Part shown: piece after piece, positions 26,999-35,852 of the stretch
Layout: every line of letters starts with the position of its first letter
Position numbering within the stretch: position 1 is the stretch's first letter
DNA from: Hyphomicrobiales bacterium
GTDB lineage: Bacteria; Pseudomonadota; Alphaproteobacteria; Rhizobiales; Rhizobiaceae
Assembly (NCBI GenBank): GCA_900467745.1
Contig: UBQW01000028.1
Coordinates: 1 to 64,000, forward strand
DNA: 64,000 bases
Direction: 5' to 3'
Translations under genes and position numbers: made by a program
Notes under the pieces: generated by a model
The model's database searches: none
The model's input: the letters and a program-made list of their open reading frames with translations, nothing else
What the model was told of the DNA's origin: nothing

Positions 26999-28543
26999 TC
27001 AGGCTACTTTGGATGCCGATCCCGTGGAGAAGGCCATAACGGCCTCTTGGCTTATCGGGTGATCGGGCGTTGCATGAATCTCGCCAGCGATGCGGCCTTC
27101 GCGCATGACAAGCACACGGTCGGCAATGCCGATGATCTCGGGCAGGTCGCTCGAAATCACCACGATGGCAATCCCGCTTTGCGCGAGTTCGTCGATAATC
27201 CGGTAGATTTCCGATTTGGCACCGACGTCGACGCCACGCGTCGGCTCATCAAAGATGATGACCCTGGGTTTGGTCTCGAGAAGACGCGCGATAAGAGCTT
27301 TCTGCTGGTTGCCACCCGATAACGCTCCGACGTTTATGCTTGCGCTCAGCGTACGAATGGAGAGTGACTTGATTGCCCGGGTGGCACGCTCCTTTGCAGC
27401 AGCGAAGTTCAGTATGCCTCCGCGACCCGCATCCTTGCCGATAACGCCGATGTTGATGTTCTCGTTAATCGTTAAATCGAGGAAGAGCCCAAGCCCCTTT
27501 CGATCCTCGGTCAGGTAAGCAATCCCGGCATCCATGGCGTCACGTGGTCCACCGATGGTTAGCTCTCGCCCGTCGAGGGTCACTGTTCCAGATGTCTTGC
27601 TGTCTGCTCCAAAAATAAGCCGCGCGAGCTCGGTTCGACCTGAGCCGACAAGGCCAGCGATACCCAAGACCTCGCCAGCCTTTGCATCGAAGGAGCAGCC
27701 ATGCACGCGGCGACCATCGCCCATGTCCTTGACGGCCAAGACAGTCTTGGCCGCCTGTAGAGGTGCACGGTGTTCCTTTTTGTAGAAGGACGACAGATCG
27801 CGACCCACCATCATTGCCACGAGCTTTTCGGCGGACAAATCATTGCGATCAAGCGTGCCGACATACGCGCTATCGCGCAGCACGCTCACCCGGTCAGCTA
27901 GCGCGTAGATCTCTTCCATGCGATGGCTGATATAGATAATAGCAATCCCCCGCGCCTTCAGGCCGGCGATCACCTCAAACAGCCGTTCAGTCTCCCTCGA
28001 CGTCAGTGAAGTTGTCGGTTCATCCATCACGATGATCTTCGCGTTGGTCGTCAAAGCACGTGCGATCTCGACCATTTGGCGCTCACCCAAAGAGAGAGCG
28101 GCGACAAGTTGCGACGGCGCGAACGAAATGCCGAGCTGCTTGAGGATTGGCTCAACACGACTGCGGGCCTCAGCTTTGTCCACGACACCATAGCGAGAAG
28201 GTTCTGTTCCGAGAAACATGTTCTGGGCAACGGTGAGGTTAGGGGCGAGCGACAGTTCCTGATAGATCACTGAGATACCGTTTGCCTTGGCCTTAAGCGG
28301 ATCTCCTGCCACGATCGGCTTGCCATCCACGAGAACAGCGCCACCTGGATCAGCCGTATATGCCCCGGACAGGACCTTCATTAGCGTTGACTTTCCAGCG
28401 CCATTTTCCCCCATCAGAGCATGAACTTCTCCCGGGTAGACCGTGAGCGACACCTTGGTCAGAGCCTTGGTGCTCCCGAAAGTCTTGCTGATGTTGCGCA
28501 TCTCAAGCACAGGAGCGCGCTCCGTGTTCCCTCCAGTTGTCAT
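26999..28543 (-). CDS. Sugar ABC transporter ATPase (RbsA type, two NBDs)
   Basis: A 514-residue protein with duplicated ATPase domains. The first has Walker A GENGAGKST, signature LSLGERQMVEIARAL and Walker B IIVMDEPTTSLT. The second has the usual degenerate Walker A (GLVGSGRTE), ALSGGNQQKALIARLL and VIIFDEPTRGVDVGAK, as in RbsA/XylG/AraG proteins. The start codon overlaps the end of the upstream kinase gene (ATGA). Confidence 0.96.
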   Translation of the reverse strand: MTTGGNTERAPVLEMRNISKTFGSTKALTKVSLTVYPGEVHALMGENGAGKSTLMKVLSGAYTADPGGAVLVDGKPIVAGDPLKAKANGISVIYQELSLAPNLTVAQNMFLGTEPSRYGVVDKAEARSRVEPILKQLGISFAPSQLVAALSLGERQMVEIARALTTNAKIIVMDEPTTSLTSRETERLFEVIAGLKARGIAIIYISHRMEEIYALADRVSVLRDSAYVGTLDRNDLSAEKLVAMMVGRDLSSFYKKEHRAPLQAAKTVLAVKDMGDGRRVHGCSFDAKAGEVLGIAGLVGSGRTELARLIFGADSKTSGTVTLDGRELTIGGPRDAMDAGIAYLTEDRKGLGLFLDLTINENINIGVIGKDAGRGGILNFAAAKERATRAIKSLSIRTLSASINVGALSGGNQQKALIARLLETKPRVIIFDEPTRGVDVGAKSEIYRIIDELAQSGIAIVVISSDLPEIIGIADRVLVMREGRIAGEIHATPDHPISQEAVMAFSTGSASKVA

Positions 28544-29946
28544 GCGTGAAACTCCTTGCGTGGCCGCACCACCTCAGCCTCTTCGATCTCGATCAATGAT
28601 CTCCAAGCTTTGCGATAGGCCTCAAGCCCGAAGAGCGGCATTGGTTCTGCCCGTGTCGTTTCGTTTCTGAATGGAGATTGCCCGACGGTTTCGAAGACGA
28701 GCGCAGCCGCCCCGAATGCGCTTCCCTCAGCGGTCGCGCTTGAGTAAATGTCCTGCGAGGGACGGAGCTCAGCGAGAAGCTCGGCAAACAAACCTGTTTT
28801 CACCAGGCCGCCGTCAATGACGATCGAATTTTCCGACCTTATCAGATCGAGGCACAAGTCTGTCATCAAGGTGACGTAGAGAAGTGCAGCAGCTGCCCGC
28901 TCCTCACCCTCGACAAGCGGCCCTACGAAGCGGCCGTTGAACCCCTGCATCGGACCACCTGGGGCAAAGGACGGCAGACCGAAGACGCCCTTTGCGATCA
29001 CTTGCGACAGTGCATCAACACTAACGGGCTTATTCCAACCGCCGCTCGCAAGCTCGTACTCTCTTCCGCCCATGAAACGGATTGTCGGGGCAGCTTGTCC
29101 ATCGACGGTAACATTGGCCAGCATGTCACGATGCTCATCGAGGGCATCCAACGGGCAAGCCGCATTGAAGATGACGACCCATGTACCGGTTGACACGAGC
29201 GTGAAGTCGTCGAACCCGACCGAGCGATAATAGTAAAGCGCCGAATTGCTGTCGTGGACGCCATTATGGACTTGGACTTCGGCGCGGTTATCACCTTGGA
29301 GCGGGCTTCGCCAATTTCCGATAGCGGCACCCGCGCGTACAAACGCCGGCATCTTCTCTCGCCAGCCCTGACGATCTACCAAGCTACTAAAGTCTTCGTT
29401 CAGAGGTGCCCAGAGATGAGAGTGGCAACCAATGTAGGAGACTTCCGACACCTTGCTGCCGGAAAATTTCCAGGACCAGTATTGCGGATATGCCAGGATC
29501 GCTTCGGCTCTCCCCAGGCTTTCCGGTTTGGCCGCCTCCAACCAGAGAATGTGCCGGCCGTAGTTGAACCCGAGGGGGAGTTTGGGCGAATAGGTCTCAC
29601 TGAAAGCTGGAGCCAACATGTCGATGCGCTGCGTAAGCATCTCCGGCGGCTCTTGCTCATAGTCGAGGATCGGATGCGTCAGATGGTCATCGTGGACGAG
29701 CGCAAAGGTACACCCATGTCCGGAAAACATGACGTGCCCGACCGCGTGATCGTCAACAGCGCGCAGCAATGCGTTCGTCATCCATTCAAAGAGCGCTTCA
29801 TCATCGAGCACACGAATCCCGTCGCGCTCGCTCCAGCCCGGCTTTGTCCTGGATTGTGCAAGTATCGTTCCATCCGCGCCGAACACGAACAGCTTCGAGT
29901 TCGTCTTACCCAGATCGAAGACAGCAACAGCGGTTCCAGAGGTCAT
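28540..29946 (-). CDS. FGGY-family carbohydrate kinase (RhaK-like)
   Basis: A 468-residue FGGY kinase. Phosphate 1 motif VFDLGKTNSK is the GKTN variant seen in rhizobial RhaK-type kinases; VHNGVHDSNSALYYY, LVSTGTWVV and IVIDGGLVKTGLFAEL are the active-site and phosphate-2 regions. In Rhizobium leguminosarum RhaK works with a DeoR regulator and an RbsABC-type importer and is needed for transport itself; the gene order here is reminiscent, but the epimerase and aldolase differ, so the sugar is probably not simply rhamnose. It overlaps both neighbours by four bases (ATGA). Confidence 0.9.
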   Translation of the reverse strand: MTSGTAVAVFDLGKTNSKLFVFGADGTILAQSRTKPGWSERDGIRVLDDEALFEWMTNALLRAVDDHAVGHVMFSGHGCTFALVHDDHLTHPILDYEQEPPEMLTQRIDMLAPAFSETYSPKLPLGFNYGRHILWLEAAKPESLGRAEAILAYPQYWSWKFSGSKVSEVSYIGCHSHLWAPLNEDFSSLVDRQGWREKMPAFVRAGAAIGNWRSPLQGDNRAEVQVHNGVHDSNSALYYYRSVGFDDFTLVSTGTWVVIFNAACPLDALDEHRDMLANVTVDGQAAPTIRFMGGREYELASGGWNKPVSVDALSQVIAKGVFGLPSFAPGGPMQGFNGRFVGPLVEGEERAAAALLYVTLMTDLCLDLIRSENSIVIDGGLVKTGLFAELLAELRPSQDIYSSATAEGSAFGAAALVFETVGQSPFRNETTRAEPMPLFGLEAYRKAWRSLIEIEEAEVVRPRKEFHA

Positions 29947-30722
29947 CCCTGCCCCCCGACCGCTGCGATCATGATCGTGATCCCCGCGTCTTCGAGCATT
30001 TTCGCGCCGGCATCCGACAAGCCGTCATCGGTGACGATCGTCCCAATACGTGAAAGCGGCAGGACAAGGTTGCGAGGCTGAATGGAAAGCTTCCGGCTAT
30101 CCGCCAGCAAGACGATCTCGTCCGCGCAACTGCTCAGTTCACCGATCGCCTTGGTCAAAAGCGGATGCGACTCTAAAAGCCCTTCGCCGCTAATACCCTG
30201 CGTGCCGAGGAAGAAGCGGGAGGCGAAGAAGTCCGGCGCGCCGGCCGACGCATCGTGGATGATACCAGGCTCTCTATATAGAACGCCGCCAGCCAGGATC
30301 AGGCTGCAAGTGCCGTGCTCACCTAGATAGGCAGCAAGCGGCATGGAATTAGTATAGAGGCGGACATTGCGCCGGGCCAACTGCAGTCCCAACTGGTAGC
30401 ATGTTGAGCCCGCGTGAACGATGATCGAGTCTCCGTCCCGCACCAGGCTCGCAGCTTTCTCGGCAATAGCGCGCTTGGCATCAACCGCGATGTCGCGGTT
30501 CTCATCGTATGGCCGCGCTGACAGGCGACCAGAAGCAGCCGACTCGTTCGCGGAGATACCACCGTATACTTTTCGGGCGACGCCTATTTCATCGAGTTTG
30601 TCGATGTCACGTCGGATCGTTGCTGGAGAAACACCGAGCCGCTCCTGAAGGTCGCGCACAGATGCGAACGGCCTCTCTTGAAGCATCTCCGTGATCAGGC
30701 GATGGCGATCGGAATCGTTCAA
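29943..30722 (-). CDS. DeoR-family transcriptional regulator of the sugar locus
   Basis: A 259-residue DeoR protein. The HTH is at residues about 5-58 (ASVRDLQERLGVSPATIRRDIDKLDE). The sugar-phosphate-sensing domain follows, with VHAGSTCYQL, TNSMPLAAYL, LAGGVLYRE and the ADSRKLSI element of the family. The start is TTG 30722 with GGAGG seven bases upstream; the next in-frame ATG would delete part of the HTH. It probably represses the divergent promoters in 30723-30899 until a phosphorylated intermediate appears. Confidence 0.93.
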   Translation of the reverse strand: MNDSDRHRLITEMLQERPFASVRDLQERLGVSPATIRRDIDKLDEIGVARKVYGGISANESAASGRLSARPYDENRDIAVDAKRAIAEKAASLVRDGDSIIVHAGSTCYQLGLQLARRNVRLYTNSMPLAAYLGEHGTCSLILAGGVLYREPGIIHDASAGAPDFFASRFFLGTQGISGEGLLESHPLLTKAIGELSSCADEIVLLADSRKLSIQPRNLVLPLSRIGTIVTDDGLSDAGAKMLEDAGITIMIAAVGGQG

Positions 30723-30899
30723 CTATATGCCTCCACTGACGTTTCTCCCTACGTCTTTGACGAACTATAATCACACACAATCAGCAATCGCAACATACAA
30801 AGATGTAAAATCTTCACCGTTGACGATATTCGATCACATTTATATGGTTGAGCCAGAGTTCGCTCATCACTGGGCGACAATCGTCAGGAGGAAGCATTC
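30723..30899. promoter_or_regulatory. Divergent promoter region of the sugar locus
   Basis: A 177-base AT-rich gap between the deoR-like and aldolase genes. On the plus strand TTGACG (30820-30825) and TATATG (30841-30846) resemble -35/-10 elements, although the 15-base spacer is short. ACATACAAAGATGTAAAATCT at about 30793-30813 holds related ACAT/ATGT half-sites that could bind the regulator. AGGAGGAAG precedes the aldolase ATG. Confidence 0.5.
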
Positions 30900-31982
30900 A
30901 TGGATCGACCAGACCTAAGGGAAACGAACGTGTTCAAGGAGTTCCTCCGGCTTTCCAGCGAGATCGGAAGCGACATCCTGAAGACCCAAGGCGCTGGTGG
31001 AAACACGTCGATCAAAGATGATGGTGTCATGTGGGTGAAGGCTTCTGGCACTTGGCTCGCCAAAGCCGAGGCCGAGGACATTATGGTTCCAGTGGTTGTG
31101 GACCCACTCGTCTCTGCATTACGCGACGGAGACCCCCGCGCGGAAAAATCAACAGATTTCATAGTAAGCGAACTGAACTCAAGCGGGCTCAGGCCTTCCA
31201 TCGAGACAAGCTTCCACGCAGCGATCAAAAACCCCGTCGTTGCGCACTATCACTGTGTCAATGCCATCGCACTCGCAGTTCTTGAGAACCGCGACATTGA
31301 GTTAGCGCATCGGATGCGGACCGTTGCGGACCTCACATGGGTGACCATCCCCTACCGACGCCCCGGAACCCCGTTGGCGAAGGAAATCGAAAAGGCGGCT
31401 GCGTCTCGACCGGATGTCTTGATTCTGTTCAATCACGGGATCATCGTATGTGGTGACACCCTCGAGGAGGTTGCGGACAGGATTGAACGCGTTACGAAAG
31501 CACTGGCTGGGGTCACACGCGAGACGATCAGCCCCGATCTCGCGACACTCGACGCTATTGCCGAAGGATCCGGATTCCATCCTGCGCGAGACCACGACAG
31601 TCATGCGGTCGCATTGTCCGAGGTCAACCGGGCAATCGCCTTGGGGGGATCCCTGTATCCCGACCATGTGATCTTCCTCGGAACCGAGATCGGCGTGCTG
31701 CAGGACGGCCAAAGCGCGGCAGATTTCCAAGCTGCCTTGCACAACGAGGGCCGAGACGTGCCGAAGATGTTGATTGTCCCAGACAAAGGCGTTCTATTGT
31801 CGAGCTCATTGACCGCTGGCGGTGAAGTGATGGCACGCTGCTTGGCCGAGGTGGTTGGCCGCATCCCCAGTGAAAGCAATGTGGTCTACCTGTCCGAAAG
31901 CGATGAATACGAGCTGACCAACTGGGAAGCCGAGCAATATCGACAGGCGCTAGATCGTGGATCGGCGAGGCAGAGAGCGTGA
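30900..31982 (+). CDS. Class II aldolase/adducin-family protein
   Basis: A 360-residue protein whose first about 230 residues resemble the aldolase half of RhaD-type rhamnulose-1-phosphate aldolase/dehydrogenases. Features are GAGGNTSIKDDGVMWVKASG (substrate phosphate pocket), the zinc ligand pair HYHC and FNHGIIV with a third His. No dehydrogenase domain follows; the C-terminal third also shows an aldolase-related segment (FLGTEIGVLQ). It probably cleaves a ketose 1-phosphate made by one of the kinases into DHAP and an aldehyde. ATG 30900 has a consensus AGGAGG. Its TGA overlaps the GTG start of the next kinase. Confidence 0.88.
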   Translation: MDRPDLRETNVFKEFLRLSSEIGSDILKTQGAGGNTSIKDDGVMWVKASGTWLAKAEAEDIMVPVVVDPLVSALRDGDPRAEKSTDFIVSELNSSGLRPSIETSFHAAIKNPVVAHYHCVNAIALAVLENRDIELAHRMRTVADLTWVTIPYRRPGTPLAKEIEKAAASRPDVLILFNHGIIVCGDTLEEVADRIERVTKALAGVTRETISPDLATLDAIAEGSGFHPARDHDSHAVALSEVNRAIALGGSLYPDHVIFLGTEIGVLQDGQSAADFQAALHNEGRDVPKMLIVPDKGVLLSSSLTAGGEVMARCLAEVVGRIPSESNVVYLSESDEYELTNWEAEQYRQALDRGSARQRA

Positions 31983-33256
31983 CAGCGAATTCCGGACCCG
32001 CCGCCGCCATCGGAATCGATATCGGAACATCTGGCGCTCGTGCCGCTGCGGTAGACGCCGATGGTAACTCTGTGGCGTTCGCCGCAGCGCCATTCAGATC
32101 CGATGAAGAACTGCGGCAACCGGCTGCCTGGTGGCTTAGGGTGAAAGAGGCGATCGAGCACCTCGCTGCGGGAACAAATCTCAGTGCCGTCAAGGGTATC
32201 GCCGTTGACGGGACATCCGGCTCTGTTCTTTCGTTGGACGCTTCGAACGAGGCTACAGGATCGGTGCTCATGTACAATGAGCCGTGCCCTGACGGCGAGA
32301 TCGTCAACCGCATCTCAAAACACGCTCCTCCCGGCGCAACGGCGATCGGCGCAAATTCCGGCTTGGCCCGCGCCATTTTCCTATCGCGCGAGCGAGACGT
32401 TGACGCCGTGGTACACCAGGCGGATTGGATCCTCATGAAGCTGGGATGCCCCGGGCGGATCAGCGATGAAAACAACGCGCTCAAGTCAGGCTTCGACCTC
32501 GACTCGCAGGACTGGCCAACCTGGATCGAAGCGGCCGGCATGGACACCACGAGACTGCCTCAAGTTTACCGGGCGGGCACGAGAGTTGCCCGAGTATCAG
32601 GATATCTCCGTCAACTAGGTGTTCCCGAAACTGCTTGGTATCACGCAGGTACTACTGACGGATGCGCATCGTTTCTGGCCACTGGAGCATCCGCCGTTGG
32701 TGACGCTGTCACGGCGCTTGGCTCGACGATCGTGCTGAAGTTGGCATCCGATCGACCGATCAATGCACCGGCGTACGGGGTCTACTCACACCGGGTGGGC
32801 GACTTTTGGCTGGTCGGCGGCGCATCAAACAGCGGCGGGAACGTCTTGCGTGCGTTGATCGGCGATGAGCGCCTGGCAGACCTGACAGGCACAATCAATC
32901 CCGGCCAGCCACTGGGTTTAGGTCTCTACCCGCTTCTTAGGCCAGGCGAGCGCTTTCCGATAAACGATCCCCACTATTTACCAAGGCTCGAGCCCCGGCC
33001 TGCCGATGATGCCGCTTTCCTTCAAGCGCTGCTCGAGGGAATGACGGATATCGAGCGCCTGGGTTACGATCGCTTGCGTGAACTGGGTTCCCCGACGTTG
33101 ACCAGCCTACGCACGGTGGGAGGCGGCGCACGAAATCCGGTTTGGAGTGCCATGAGAGCCCGCGCAATGGGGATCGAGCCATTGCCCGCGATTTCCGTTG
33201 AGGCGGCTGTCGGAGCCGCCGCACTTGTTCTAGCTAATAGAGGTGAGCATGTTTAG
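31979..33256 (+). CDS. Second FGGY-family carbohydrate kinase (ribulokinase/xylulokinase-like)
   Basis: A 425-residue kinase beginning at GTG 31979, overlapping the aldolase stop (GTGA). It has IGIDIGTSGARAAAVD (phosphate 1), IAVDGTSGS, YNEPCPDG, AGTTDGCASF (catalytic Asp), TALGSTIVLK and TVGGGARNPVWSAMRA. At about 425 residues it is shorter than classical XylB/AraB (about 480-560) and nearer to the compact D-ribulose kinase-type FGGY proteins. It differs strongly from the RhaK-like kinase on the other arm, so the locus has two non-redundant sugar kinases. Confidence 0.89.
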   Translation: MTANSGPAAAIGIDIGTSGARAAAVDADGNSVAFAAAPFRSDEELRQPAAWWLRVKEAIEHLAAGTNLSAVKGIAVDGTSGSVLSLDASNEATGSVLMYNEPCPDGEIVNRISKHAPPGATAIGANSGLARAIFLSRERDVDAVVHQADWILMKLGCPGRISDENNALKSGFDLDSQDWPTWIEAAGMDTTRLPQVYRAGTRVARVSGYLRQLGVPETAWYHAGTTDGCASFLATGASAVGDAVTALGSTIVLKLASDRPINAPAYGVYSHRVGDFWLVGGASNSGGNVLRALIGDERLADLTGTINPGQPLGLGLYPLLRPGERFPINDPHYLPRLEPRPADDAAFLQALLEGMTDIERLGYDRLRELGSPTLTSLRTVGGGARNPVWSAMRARAMGIEPLPAISVEAAVGAAALVLANRGEHV

Positions 33257-34088
33257 CCCGTCTCGCACCGACCTCGCAGCGTTGGCGCAGGCTTATGATG
33301 TGTTCTTCGTTGATCAATTCGGCGTACTTCGCGACGACGTCGGACCATACGAAGGCGCCGTCTCCGCATTGTCGACACTGGCATCACATGGAAAGCGGAT
33401 CATAATCCTTTCTAATTCAGGTCGAAGCGGCGACTACAATTCCGAGCGCCTTATTAAACTTGGTTTTGCGGCGAACAGCTTCGAGCACTTCGTCACGTCT
33501 GGCGATGTCGCGTTTGAGCTTCTCTCGCGCGCTAATTCGCCTGTGACGAAATCCGCACGCTGCTTCACTGTTTCGAGCGGCGGAGATAGCAATCTGGCTG
33601 ACCGTCTAGGCCTGGTGTCTTCAGACACCGCTCGCGATGCCGACGTCGTTATCATTTCGGGTAGTGAAGCAGAGCGTATCTCGATGGATGAATACCGAAC
33701 AATTCTTCGTCCCGCTGCTGAACGACAGATACCCTGCTACTGCACAAATCCCGACATCCACAAACTGAATGGAGGACGGATCGCACCGGGAGCCGGAAGC
33801 ATTGCAAAGCTCTACGAGGAACTTGGTGGCGACGTGCGTTGGCTTGGCAAACCATATCCGGAGATTTACGATCATGCCTTGCGTGTCGCAGGTGTTACCG
33901 ATCGCAGCGGTGTCTTGTGTATTGGCGATAGCTTGGAACACGACATTCTCGGCGCACAGATGGCAAGTATACCTTCAGCACTAGTCCGAACGGGCATTTT
34001 GGCTGAGATGACCGAAAACGATCTAGCCGCGCTATCGGGAACCCTGTCCGCCCATCCAGACTTCGTTATAAACCAATTTACGCTCTAA
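33249..34088 (+). CDS. HAD-superfamily class IIA phosphatase (TIGR01459-like, NagD-related)
   Basis: A 279-residue HAD hydrolase. Motif I is FVDQFGVLRDD with the nucleophile Asp, motif II LSNSGR, motif III GKPYPEIYDHAL with the Lys, and motif IV CIGDSLEHDILGA. The cap lies between motifs II and III, as in class IIA. ATG 33249 is preferred over GTG 33243 because GAGGTG directly precedes it; either way it overlaps the kinase gene by 8-14 bases, so it is translationally coupled. It may dephosphorylate a sugar phosphate produced by the two-kinase pathway or relieve its accumulation. Confidence 0.88.
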   Translation: MFSPSRTDLAALAQAYDVFFVDQFGVLRDDVGPYEGAVSALSTLASHGKRIIILSNSGRSGDYNSERLIKLGFAANSFEHFVTSGDVAFELLSRANSPVTKSARCFTVSSGGDSNLADRLGLVSSDTARDADVVIISGSEAERISMDEYRTILRPAAERQIPCYCTNPDIHKLNGGRIAPGAGSIAKLYEELGGDVRWLGKPYPEIYDHALRVAGVTDRSGVLCIGDSLEHDILGAQMASIPSALVRTGILAEMTENDLAALSGTLSAHPDFVINQFTL

Positions 34089-34788
34089 CGATCTCTCGTG
34101 GTTAGTCGCCCGCCTCTCTACGGGACGACGTATCCCGCAGCCTTGGCCGCGATAGCGGTCCACTCGGCGACGTTAGCGAAATGGCAAGCGATCCAAGCGA
34201 CAGCCACAGCTGCCGCAGTCACGCCATAGACCTCAACGATCTCGTTTAGCAACGCAATATGATATACGGTAGGCGCCATGTCGGCGGAGAAATGCCTCGA
34301 GACCGCATTAAGTTCATGATGTCACCATCAAGATCCACTGGCTGCTCTACCGGCAATGTTCGCCGCGATGTGAACGCGATCGAACACGCGTGTGCGACGC
34401 CTTCCTGAAACTCCTCTGCCACAATGACAGCCGGTCAGAGTGGAGCTGTAGATCGAAATCAGACCGGTTCCGACCGCGCTTTGCGTCATGAGCGCCCCTG
34501 TATGCCCGCTTCGTTGCATCTCTTGCGATCCTCCGAGCATCTCAACGCAGGATATCGACGTCCTCAATAGAAATGCCCGCGAACCTCTCGGATCGCCGTC
34601 TTGCACCAGCGCCACCCGAAAGACCGACGTCGGCTGAAGAAGATTACTCGCATTTTTCCAATCCTAATGCAGGTTAGGCTTCGACTGGTACGGGGCCGGC
34701 TTTGCTTAACCGAAACTGAACCGCCACGTTCAGGCCCAGTCGAACCACGCATGTGATCGTCTTGGGTTCATAACACACGGGAAGAGCA
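34089..34788. other. Probable decayed region, no intact gene
   Basis: About 700 bases between the HAD gene and a doubtful frame at 34789. On the minus strand 34119-34310 reads as about 64 hydrophobic-rich codons (VYHIALLNEIVEVYG, then AAAVAVAWIAC), ending in a stop but without a start or a match I can name. The surrounding frames are short and inconsistent. It lies next to a clear deletion remnant, so gene decay is likely. Confidence 0.4.
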
Positions 34789-35310
34789 ATGTCGCTCGAA
34801 CAGGCCCCCACCTATACACCCGCATCGAGGATATTAAGGAAGGAAAAAACGGCGGGAGCCGCCACTCATCTCTGCGAATACGGCATCGCAGCTTTTCCGC
34901 TCCTTGCAATGGATGCAACCGGTCGCGCAGCAGCACAAAAATCCAAGCGCACCTACATAGCGCTTGCGCTTTTGGCCGCGACGTCGATTTCCAGCCTCAG
35001 ATATGGCCGTGGCATAGTGATGATCAGCAACATAATAGGTGAGATGCCTCGCAATAGGCTCATCATCCAGGACGAAGCTGGACGCGCTCTGATCGAGACA
35101 GGGCCTGCGAGTGACGAAGACGAGAGCTACACAGCTGACCACGATGGCACAACCGGCGATCTGCGCCCACACCCCAGTCTAATGGCAGGTGTGGACCAAT
35201 GCGCGATGCACAACGCAAATTGCATCGTCGATTGCCAGCCTAAAGGAGTAGCGCTCACCAGTGAAACCAAATTCGCCGATGCGCGTTATTCGGCGACTTT
35301 CACGGAGTAG
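34789..35310 (+). CDS. Hypothetical protein, doubtful
   Basis: A 173-codon frame beginning at ATG 34789 with GGAAGAG just upstream and ending six bases before the truncated MdtA-like start at 35316. It has one hydrophobic stretch (TYIALALLAATSISS) and an Asp/Glu-rich middle; I recognise no family. The opposite strand also carries a 112-codon frame over much of the same DNA. With the decayed surroundings it could be a remnant or chance frame. Confidence 0.25.
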   Translation: MSLEQAPTYTPASRILRKEKTAGAATHLCEYGIAAFPLLAMDATGRAAAQKSKRTYIALALLAATSISSLRYGRGIVMISNIIGEMPRNRLIIQDEAGRALIETGPASDEDESYTADHDGTTGDLRPHPSLMAGVDQCAMHNANCIVDCQPKGVALTSETKFADARYSATFTE

Positions 35311-35315
35311 CGGGC

Positions 35316-35615
35316 ATGATCAAACCACTGGTTAAACCGCTTGCAACGGGTAAGCTTGTCTGTGCGCTGGTGAGTGCCAGCATTTTGGTTGTCACCGCTG
35401 GGCCGCTATTGGCCAATGAACCGCCAGCGATACCGGTGACCGCCGTCATAGCGCGCAAGGCGGTACTCGATCGCGTGATTAATGGCATCGGCACGGTCGC
35501 GCCGCTGCAATCCGTTACGGTCAGGCCACGCATCGACGGCCAGGTCGTCGACATATCTTTCGACGAGGGGCAATTGTCCAAGCAGCTCAGATGCGTTTTA
35601 GACCGATCCTCATGA
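35316..35615 (+). pseudogene. Truncated RND adaptor (MdtA-like), N-terminal fragment
   Basis: ATG 35316 has a normal signal peptide (MIKPLVKPLATGKLVCALVS to LLAN) followed by the N-terminal adaptor motif GIGTVAPLQSVTVRPRIDGQVVDISFDEGQ, typical of MdtA/HlyD proteins. At about codon 88 the similarity stops and the frame enters the C-terminal end of an RND permease in the wrong reading frame, adding LRCVLDRSS before a stop. An intact adaptor has about 380-420 residues, so roughly 300 are missing. See the adjoining permease fragment. Confidence 0.85.
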
Positions 35616-35833
35616 CTACAATGGCGGCACTGCTTGGGGGGCTGCCGCTTGCCATTGGACATGGAGCAGGGTCTGAACTGAGGCAACCGCTCGGATACGC
35701 AATTGTCGGCGGCCTGCTGGTCAGCCAACTGCTTACCCTTTATACGACCCCGGTCATTTACCTCCTGCTTGACGGCCTGCGCCGATCGAACAAGCCCCAC
35801 CCCGTCCAGACAGCCGGCCAGCAAGCGGCCTGA
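35582..35833 (+). pseudogene. Truncated RND permease (MdtB/MdtC-like), C-terminal fragment
   Basis: The frame beginning before ATG 35591 reads QAAQMRFRPILMTTMAALLG, then GHGAGSELRQPLGYAIVGG and LLTLYTTPVIYLLLDGLRR. This is the conserved last two transmembrane helices of an Mdt-type RND permease and its C terminus. The other roughly 950 residues are absent. It joins the MdtA-like fragment at about 35575-35585, so one deletion removed the rest of mdtA and nearly all of mdtB/mdtC. Not functional as a pump. Confidence 0.87.
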
Positions 35834-35852
35834 AATTCCAATCGGAAACAAG

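Noticed and set aside
34834..35172. Minus-strand 112-codon frame with hydrophobic N terminus
   Set aside because: Lies opposite an equally doubtful plus frame in a decayed region, with no ribosome binding site or family.
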